From NCBI GenBank assembly GCA_037444825.1, contig JBBILR010000007.1:1-64000 (forward strand): a stretch of DNA of 64,000 nt. The letters are read 5' to 3'. The position numbers and the translations under genes are program-made. Source of the DNA: JBFLVU01 sp037444825 (GTDB lineage: Bacteria > Acidobacteriota > UBA4820 > DSQY01). This document shows positions 58,980-64,000 of the stretch, in pieces. Every line of letters begins with the position of its first letter. Position 1 is the stretch's first letter. The notes under the pieces are model-generated. The model was not told the DNA's origin. It made no database searches and saw only the letters and a program-made list of their open reading frames with translations.

Positions 58980-59437
58980 GGGGAGGCCTCCGCCGCGGGG
59001 AGGGCCTTCCTGCACCGGCAGGTGTCGCGGAAGGCGCCGAGACCCTCGGGGGTCTCCAGAAGCCGCACGAGGGTCCAGCGCGAAAGCACCCCCACCATGG
59101 CCTCGTGGAGCTCGGCGGCCGCCCGGTGAAAGCCGCAGGTCTTCCGGTGCCAGGCCGTGTCCCCGCAGTAGTCGGGAACCAGAGACCCCTGGCATGCCTC
59201 CACGACATGAAGCAGCGTGATGGAAGCCGGATTTCTCCCCAGGCTGACCCCTCCTCCGGCTCCGCGATGGCTCCTCAGGAGACCGGCCCGCGCCAACCGG
59301 TTGGTCACCTTGGCCATGTAGGAGGGCGATTCCCCGAGGCGAAGGGCGATGGCGGCGGGAGAGAGCACCGTTCCAGGGGGGCTCTGACCGAGCACGAGGA
59401 GGGCTCGAAGTCCGCAAAGGGTGGTTTGGGTCAGCAT
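58976..59437 (-). CDS. Rrf2-family regulator heading the NxrAB-like operon
   Basis: A 153-residue Rrf2 protein: winged helix in residues 1-75 (LGESPSYMAKVTNRLARAGLL). Cysteines at C82, C91 and C101 could hold an Fe-S cluster in the usual loop. An extra C140-x-C142 sits near the end. Its spacing (C-x8-C-x9-C) differs from IscR (C-x5-C-x5-C) and from the second Rrf2 at 59642. Its stop overlaps the FAD gene start, so it controls its own operon. The signal sensed is unknown. Confidence 0.8.
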   Translation of the reverse strand: MLTQTTLCGLRALLVLGQSPPGTVLSPAAIALRLGESPSYMAKVTNRLARAGLLRSHRGAGGGVSLGRNPASITLLHVVEACQGSLVPDYCGDTAWHRKTCGFHRAAAELHEAMVGVLSRWTLVRLLETPEGLGAFRDTCRCRKALPAAEASP

Positions 59438-59453
59438 CCCCGCCTCCCTTATA

Positions 59454-59487
59454 GGATAAATGATATCTTACTTATCCGATTTGTCAA
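59454..59487 (-). promoter_or_regulatory. Promoter and operator of the NxrAB-like operon
   Basis: Minus-strand TTGACA (59482-59487), a 16-bp spacer, then TATCAT (59460-59465). An inverted repeat GGATAA (59454-59459), N12, TTATCC (59472-59477) covers the -10 and most of the spacer. It is a good autoregulatory site for the Rrf2 protein encoded from 59437. Confidence 0.65.
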
Positions 59488-59593
59488 GTGGGCGTTCTCT
59501 CTTCCTGCCCAATCCATTCATGGCTTGTCGGCACAAGGGGTTGCGCGTGCGGGGGGGCCGGGAAGCCGCCGGTCTGCCCCTCTTCTTCCCCCC

Positions 59594-59622
59594 TTGACAG
59601 GGGGCATTTCAGCGCATATACT
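59594..59622 (+). promoter_or_regulatory. Strong promoter for the NsrR-like/hemerythrin/NO reductase side
   Basis: TTGACA (59594-59599), a 17-bp spacer, TATACT (59617-59622): nearly consensus sigma70. It is about 20 bp before the second Rrf2 start. Confidence 0.7.
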
Positions 59623-59641
59623 CATGATCTGAGGTGTTGTG

Positions 59642-60112
59642 ATGGTTTCCCACACGGGGCGGTATGGCTTGCGGATCCTGGGCTTTTTGGCGGGGCGGCC
59701 GGGCGAGTGGGTCCAGGGAACCCAGATCGCGGAGGCCACGGGGATCCCCGCCAACTACCTCTCCAAGATCCTCAACCAGCTCCGGAAGCGGGGCTTCGTC
59801 CGCTCGCAGAAGGGCTGGGGAGGGGGCTTCATGCTGGCGGAGGAGGCCTCCCGGCGGCCCATCCTCGCGGTTCTGGATGCGCTGGAGGGGCCCCGTCCCG
59901 AGGGGGAGTGCCTCTTCGGCCTGGCCCGCTGCGACGCCGACAACCCCTGCCCCCTCCACGGGTACTGGGAAAAGATCCAGGAGACCTACGAGGCGATGCT
60001 GAAGGCGGTGACCATCGGAGACCTCGCCGGCACGCCGCCGGCCTTGCCCCGACAGGCGGGCCGGACCCTTCCCCCGCCCAAGCCGGTTCCCTCACGTGGA
60101 GGGCGCCGGTGA
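59642..60112 (+). CDS. Rrf2-family regulator, NsrR-like
   Basis: A 156-residue Rrf2 protein with winged helix (ANYLSKILNQLRKRGFVRSQKGWGGGF region) and cysteines C90, C97 and C103 (ECLFGLARC, NPCPLHG). Its neighbours, a hemerythrin protein and a nitric oxide reductase, point to an NO-sensing NsrR role, since NsrR uses an Fe-S cluster to feel NO. That role is inferred from context. The ATG at 59642 is used; a GTG one codon earlier is equally possible. Confidence 0.78.
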   Translation: MVSHTGRYGLRILGFLAGRPGEWVQGTQIAEATGIPANYLSKILNQLRKRGFVRSQKGWGGGFMLAEEASRRPILAVLDALEGPRPEGECLFGLARCDADNPCPLHGYWEKIQETYEAMLKAVTIGDLAGTPPALPRQAGRTLPPPKPVPSRGGRR

Positions 60113-60197
60113 ATCCTTTTTCCAGGACCGCGAGGCCCTTTTCTTTTGGCCACTCAGAGGACTTCCACATCCTTTACTCTTTTATAGGAGAGACGCC

Positions 60198-60809
60198 ATG
60201 CACCCATCCGTGACGATTCTGATGGACGAGCACCGGGTCATCGAACGGGTTCTCGGCGCGCTGGAGACCTTCGCCCTGGGTCTGCAGGAGGGCCAAGATG
60301 CCGCGCGGGGAGACCTCCGGGACTTCGCCGACTTCTTCCGGAACTTCGCCGACCGGTGCCACCACGGGAAGGAGGAGGACCGGCTCTTCGAAGCCATGAA
60401 AGGACACGGTTTCCCCGCCGACTACGGGCCGTTGGCCGTGATGCTGGCGGAACACACCGAGGGGAGGCGGCACGTGGGGGCGCTGGCCGCCCTCGGGGAG
60501 GGAACGGGACCCCTCACCGACGAGGAGAAGGCCTCCGCCGTCACCCACGCGCTGGCCTACGTCCCTCTGCTCCGCGGCCACATCCTCAAGGAGGACAACA
60601 TCCTCTACCCCATGGCCCTTCAGGCGGTCCCGGCGCCGGTGCTGGACGAGCTGGTCCGCTCCTACGAGGGCTTCGAGAAAAAGGTCATGGGCGAGGGCGA
60701 GCACGAGCGGCTCCACGAACTGGCGCGGAAGCTCACGGAGCGCTTCCCCCCCGATCCGGAGCGGATGGCCGGCGCCTCCTCCTGCTTCGGCTGCGCGGGC
60801 CACGTGTAG
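60198..60809 (+). CDS. Hemerythrin HHE-domain protein
   Basis: A 203-residue hemerythrin-like four-helix protein. Iron ligands are visible as DEHRVIERVL, RCHHGKEEDRLFEAM, AEHTEGRRHV and HILKEDNILYPMA. A C-terminal tail has a Cys pair (SCFGCAGHV). Bacterial proteins of this type (YtfE/RIC and DUF438-like) repair or guard Fe centres against NO. The ATG at 60198 follows AGGAG. It lies between the NsrR-like gene and the NO reductase. Confidence 0.85.
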   Translation: MHPSVTILMDEHRVIERVLGALETFALGLQEGQDAARGDLRDFADFFRNFADRCHHGKEEDRLFEAMKGHGFPADYGPLAVMLAEHTEGRRHVGALAALGEGTGPLTDEEKASAVTHALAYVPLLRGHILKEDNILYPMALQAVPAPVLDELVRSYEGFEKKVMGEGEHERLHELARKLTERFPPDPERMAGASSCFGCAGHV

Positions 60810-60864
60810 GCGGCTTTCCTCCGAAACACGATATTGAAGGACCACGCCAGACAGGGAGGTGACC

Positions 60865-63150
60865 ATGACGACGAAGACGCCGAAGGCCCTTTCGCCCTGG
60901 TGGCGCCGCGCGGCGCTGCTGGTGATGGCGGCGGGCTTTCTCGTCCTGGGATTCACCACGGTCAAGACCTACCAGAAAGCCCCCCCCATCCCGGACCGGG
61001 TGGTGGACGCGCAGGGCTCCGTTCTCTTCACCGGGGACGACATCCGGAAAGGCCAGGAGGTCTTTTTCAAGTACGGCCTCATGGAGCACGGGACGCTCTG
61101 GGGCCACGGGGCCTATCTGGGGCCCGACTACTCCGCCCTGGCGTTGAGGCAGGAGGCGGAGGCCGTCCGGGACGCCCTGGCGGCGGAACGCTTCGGCAAG
61201 CCCATGGAGGCCCTCACCCCGGAGGAGAAGGGCTCGGTCCTCGCCGACACCCGGGCCTTGCTCAAGGAGAACCGCTACGACGAAGCCTCCCGGACGCTCC
61301 GGTTCACGCCGCAGGAGGCCTCCGCCTTCGCACGCCAGCGCGACTTTTGGTCCTCCTACTTCGCCGGCGGGGCTCCGGGACTCTCCAAGGGCTTCATCTC
61401 CGATCCCCAGGAAACGGCCGCACTGTCCGCCTACTTCACCTGGGCCGCCTGGGCCTGCCGCGCGGAGCGTCCCCAAAAGGCCTACTCCTACACCAACAAC
61501 TGGCCCTACGACCCCCTGGCGGGGAACGGCCCCACCCCCCAGGCCCTCCTCTGGAGCGCCGTGAGTTTGGTCTTTCTCCTGGGGGGGCTGGGCCTCACCC
61601 TCTTCTTCTTCGGGAAGTTCGACTACCTGGGGTGGGGCGGGGATACCGCTTCGGAGCCCCGGGCTTCCCTCCTCCCCTCCCCCGGTGCCCTGACCCCGAG
61701 CCAGCGCGCCACGGCCCTCTTTTTCCTGGTGGTGGCCCTCCTCTTCCTCCTTCAGGTCCTGCTGGGCGGGGCCCTGGCCCACTACCGCGTGGAACCTCAA
61801 GGCTTCTACGGCTTCAACCTGGCCCACCTCCTGCCGTACAACCTGGCCCGCACCTGGCACCTCCAGCTGGCGGTCTTCTGGATCGCCACCGCCTGGGTGG
61901 GGGGCGGACTCTTCCTGGCGCCCCTGGTGGGCGGCGCGGAACCCCGGGGCCAGCGGGCGGGCGTCCTGGCTCTCCTCGGCGCGCTCGCCGTGGTGGTCTT
62001 CGGCAGCCTCTTCGGCGAGCACCTGGGCATCCACGACAAGCTCGGCTCCCTCTGGTTCTGGTTCGGCCACCAGGGGTCGGAGTACGTGGACTTGGGCCGT
62101 TTCTGGCAGGTCCTCCTGGCGGCGGGGCTCCTCTTCTGGCTCTTCTTGATGTTCAGGGCGCTCAGGCCCGCCTTCGCCACCGCCGGCCGGGAATTCGCCT
62201 CCCTCTTCCTCTTCGCCGCCACCGCCGTGGTTCTCTTTTACCTTCCGGCCTTCCTGTGGGGGGCCCACACCAACTTCGCCGTCATCGACAACTGGCGCTT
62301 CTGGATCATCCACCTGTGGGTGGAAGGCTTCTTCGAACTCTTCGCCACGGTGCTGGTGGCCATGATGTTCGTCCAGATGGGGCTCGTCTCCGTCCGAACG
62401 GCCACCCGCGTGGTGTACCTGGACGCCATCCTCTACCTGGCCGGAGGCATCGCCGGAACGGCCCACCACTGGTACTTCACCGGCCAGGAGGCCCTGGCCA
62501 TGGCCATCGGCGCCTGTTTCTCCGCGCTGGAGGTGGTTCCCCTGACCCTCCTGACGCTGGACGCCTGGGACTTCATCAAACTGCAACAGGCCCCCCGCGA
62601 CGCCTGCGGCGAGCCATTGGCCCGGAAGCAGAAGTGGGCCGTCTATTTCCTCATGGCCGTGGGCTTCTGGAACTTCCTGGGAGCCGGCGTCTTCGGCTTC
62701 CTCATCAACCTCCCCATCGTCTCCTACTTCGAGATGGGGACCACCCTGACCCCCAACCACGGCCACGCCGCCCTGTTCGGGGTCTTCGGCATGCTGGCCC
62801 TGGCCGTGCTTCTCTTCGTCTTGAGGGCCCTCTCCACCGACGAGACCTGGAGCCGCGCCGAGAAGTTCTTCCGGACGGGCTTCTGGGGGCTCAACGCCGG
62901 CCTTCTCCTCATGATCGTCCTGAACCTCTTCCCGGCGGGGGTCCTCCAGCTCTACGACGTGGTGAAGAACGGCTACGCCCACGCCCGGAGCCTGGAGTTC
63001 ACCCTGTCCGGCCTCTACCACGCCACCGAGTGGGTGCGCCTCGTGGGCGACGGGACCCTCATCGCGGTGGGCGCCGTCCCCTTCTTCCTCGGCGTCGTCA
63101 CGGCCGTCTCCGGTATCCTGAAGCAGAAGTCCGCCGCCCAGGTGCGGTAG
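60865..63150 (+). CDS. norB: Quinol-dependent nitric oxide reductase (qNOR)
   Basis: A 761-residue single-subunit NO reductase. An N-terminal extension (about residues 40-215) with KGQEVFFKYGLMEHGTLWGHGAY replaces the NorC cytochrome and has no CxxCH, so quinol is the donor. The rest has 12-13 helices with haem and FeB His residues in ARTWHLQLAVFW, FGEHLGIHDKLG, HLWVEGFFE and GTAHHWYF. It turns NO into N2O at the inner membrane. The ATG at 60865 follows GGGAGG; a GTG two codons upstream lies within that ribosome site. Confidence 0.92.
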   Translation: MTTKTPKALSPWWRRAALLVMAAGFLVLGFTTVKTYQKAPPIPDRVVDAQGSVLFTGDDIRKGQEVFFKYGLMEHGTLWGHGAYLGPDYSALALRQEAEAVRDALAAERFGKPMEALTPEEKGSVLADTRALLKENRYDEASRTLRFTPQEASAFARQRDFWSSYFAGGAPGLSKGFISDPQETAALSAYFTWAAWACRAERPQKAYSYTNNWPYDPLAGNGPTPQALLWSAVSLVFLLGGLGLTLFFFGKFDYLGWGGDTASEPRASLLPSPGALTPSQRATALFFLVVALLFLLQVLLGGALAHYRVEPQGFYGFNLAHLLPYNLARTWHLQLAVFWIATAWVGGGLFLAPLVGGAEPRGQRAGVLALLGALAVVVFGSLFGEHLGIHDKLGSLWFWFGHQGSEYVDLGRFWQVLLAAGLLFWLFLMFRALRPAFATAGREFASLFLFAATAVVLFYLPAFLWGAHTNFAVIDNWRFWIIHLWVEGFFELFATVLVAMMFVQMGLVSVRTATRVVYLDAILYLAGGIAGTAHHWYFTGQEALAMAIGACFSALEVVPLTLLTLDAWDFIKLQQAPRDACGEPLARKQKWAVYFLMAVGFWNFLGAGVFGFLINLPIVSYFEMGTTLTPNHGHAALFGVFGMLALAVLLFVLRALSTDETWSRAEKFFRTGFWGLNAGLLLMIVLNLFPAGVLQLYDVVKNGYAHARSLEFTLSGLYHATEWVRLVGDGTLIAVGAVPFFLGVVTAVSGILKQKSAAQVR

Positions 63151-63166
63151 AGCCCTTCGTGTCTTC

Positions 63167-63199
63167 GGGGCCGGGCGGCGCCCCTTCCCGCCCGGCCCC
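63167..63199 (+). terminator. Strong hairpin between norB and the cupin gene
   Basis: A perfect 12-bp stem GGGGCCGGGCGG/CCGCCCGGCCCC (63167-63178, 63188-63199). The following TCTTCCC is only weakly T-rich, so it may attenuate rather than stop transcription. Confidence 0.5.
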
Positions 63200-63219
63200 T
63201 CTTCCCGAAAGGAGGCCCC

Positions 63220-63564
63220 ATGAAGCCGCACGCCACCCCCATGGTTTCCAACCTCCAGGACTCCGTCCAGTTCGCCGAGCGGGGCATCGTCAGCAAGACC
63301 CTCCACGACTCGCCGGTCCTCAAGGTGGTCCTCTTCTGCTTCGAGCCGGGCCAGGCCCTCTCGGAGCACGCCGCCCCCTTCGAGGCGGTGATCCAGGTAC
63401 TCGAAGGGAAGGGCAAAGTGAAGCTCGGCGAGGCGGAGTACGACGGCCGCCCGGGTTGCCTCTACGTGATGCCGGCGGGCCTACCCCACGCCGTCATCGC
63501 GGAGGAGCGTTTCGTGTTTCTCCTCACCATGGCCCGGGCCCAGGCCCCCGTGGGACTCAAGTAG
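63220..63564 (+). CDS. Small cupin-domain protein
   Basis: A 114-residue single cupin: motif 1 is weak (SEHAAPFEAVIQVLEGKGKVKLG), motif 2 is PAGLPHAVIAEE. Family proteins bind a metal; many small cupins beside N-oxide genes are of unknown role. The ATG at 63220 follows AAAGGAGG. It is 69 bp after norB, past the hairpin. Confidence 0.82.
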   Translation: MKPHATPMVSNLQDSVQFAERGIVSKTLHDSPVLKVVLFCFEPGQALSEHAAPFEAVIQVLEGKGKVKLGEAEYDGRPGCLYVMPAGLPHAVIAEERFVFLLTMARAQAPVGLK

Positions 63565-63606
63565 CGGACGTGAGGGCGGAGCGGCGCCTCCCGGCTCTCC
63601 TCCGAC

Positions 63607-63620
63607 TTGACTTGAGTCAA
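63607..63620 (+). promoter_or_regulatory. FNR/HcpR/NnrR-type operator
   Basis: TTGAC (63607-63611), four bases, GTCAA (63616-63620): a perfect 5-4-5 repeat of the Crp/Fnr class. Its form equals the TTGAC-N4-GTCAA site of HcpR-type and related N-oxide regulators. A CATTCT (-10-like) lies at 63643-63648, 32 bp away centre to centre, close to the spacing of an activated promoter for the porin gene. Confidence 0.6.
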
Positions 63621-63686
63621 GGCGGCCACCGGCCTCGTGGGCCATTCTGCCTGCGGGGGCGGATCCTGCTCCCCGAGGAGGGGACC

Positions 63687-64000
63687 ATGACTCTTTCCCG
63701 GAAAGCGATGGGATGGACGGTGGCGTTCTTGTTGGGCGGGGCATCCAGCGTCTTCGCCCAGGGTCTTCCGCTGTGGAAGGATTCGGAGTCCTCTCTGTGG
63801 TTTCGGCTCGAGGAGCGCCTGCGCTGGGAGGTCCGGGAGGACGCCGACTTCCGGAAAGCCGTGGAGGACCGGAACGACTTTCTGGGCCAGCGCCTTCGCC
63901 TGGGCTTCGATCTCCGGCTGGGGGACTCGGTGAGCGTCTTCGCGGAGGGGCAGGACAGCCGCCACTTCGGCGCCGACGCCGACGCGGCGAGAATCCGCGG
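63687..64000 (+). CDS. Alginate-export-like outer-membrane porin, N-terminal part
   Basis: The first 104 codons of a protein cut by the window end. Signal peptide MTLSRKAMGWTVAFLLGG with cleavage near VFAQG. Then WFRLEERLRWEVREDADF and FLGQRLRLGFDLRLGDSVSVFAEGQDSR, the opening of alginate-export (AlgE-like) barrels, split here in two parts. The ATG at 63687 follows GAGGAGGGG. Its Fnr-type box suggests expression with low oxygen or nitrogen oxides; such porins are seen in nitrate/nitrite operons. Confidence 0.7.
   Translation, partial: MTLSRKAMGWTVAFLLGGASSVFAQGLPLWKDSESSLWFRLEERLRWEVREDADFRKAVEDRNDFLGQRLRLGFDLRLGDSVSVFAEGQDSRHFGADADAARIR

Noticed and set aside
1..64000. CRISPR arrays, insertion sequences, prophage or attachment sites
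   Set aside because: No regularly spaced direct repeats, transposase, integrase or phage genes were seen on either strand.

Overview
This GC-rich window comes from a Gram-negative-type bacterium: it has outer-membrane beta-barrels, lipoproteins, Tat-exported periplasmic enzymes, an MglA GTPase, a Suf system and BatA/B proteins. Codons strongly prefer G/C in third position. Gene content would suit Acidobacteriota or a neighbouring phylum, but no marker here settles this, so the assignment is a weak inference.

Layout. 1-175: 3' end of tmRNA with its terminator. 337-1812: polyphosphate:AMP phosphotransferase. 2191-5753: a metal-uptake operon (outer-membrane barrel, then cbiM-cbiQ-cbiO) behind a promoter whose spacer holds an ArsR/SmtB-like inverted repeat. 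5832-13716: urocanate hydratase, a zinc-ribbon/GYF membrane protein, a glycoside-hydrolase-like protein, an MDR oxidoreductase, a TatA fused to a zinc ribbon, tyrS and purN. 13783-17165: a receiver protein followed by the wreck of an NADH-linked [FeFe]-hydrogenase operon (hydC, hydB, the ferredoxin end of hydA, hydE), with seven frameshifts, a stop codon, lost cluster cysteines and an internal deletion that joins hydA to hydE. 17327-24092: DUF47/PiT phosphate transport, hflX, a STAS-MglA gene group and a ChaN-like protein. 24240-30275: an IscR-like regulator and the suf operon (C, B, D, U, Rieske, S). 30383-35158: small membrane proteins, thioredoxin, FmdB, moaD/moaE, an ElbB-like protein, a DHH phosphoesterase and a zinc-ribbon response regulator. 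35239-41663: an aromatic amino acid decarboxylase/O-methyltransferase pair, two SDRs, a cytidylate-kinase-like protein, ddl and scpA. 41815-47267: a MoxR/DUF58/Bat operon.

The main find is at 47308-59437 on the minus strand. Nine genes, nearly all joined by 4-bp start/stop overlaps, encode an Rrf2 regulator, a GltD-like FAD/Fe-S protein, a Rieske protein, a b6f-type cytochrome b, a seven-haem cytochrome c, and the alpha, beta, gamma and chaperone subunits of a Tat-exported molybdenum enzyme that resembles nitrite oxidoreductase (NxrAB). The parts form a plausible electron chain between the quinone pool or NAD(P)H and a periplasmic nitrate/nitrite-type active site. Which direction it runs, and on which substrate, cannot be read from sequence.

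Divergently, 59594-63564 encodes a second Rrf2 (NsrR-like) regulator, a hemerythrin-domain protein, a quinol-dependent nitric oxide reductase and a cupin. An FNR/HcpR-type box and the start of an alginate-export-like porin close the window. Together the right end looks like a nitrogen-oxide respiration and detoxification island, with Mo-cofactor genes (moaD/moaE) and the Suf system elsewhere in the window able to supply cofactors.
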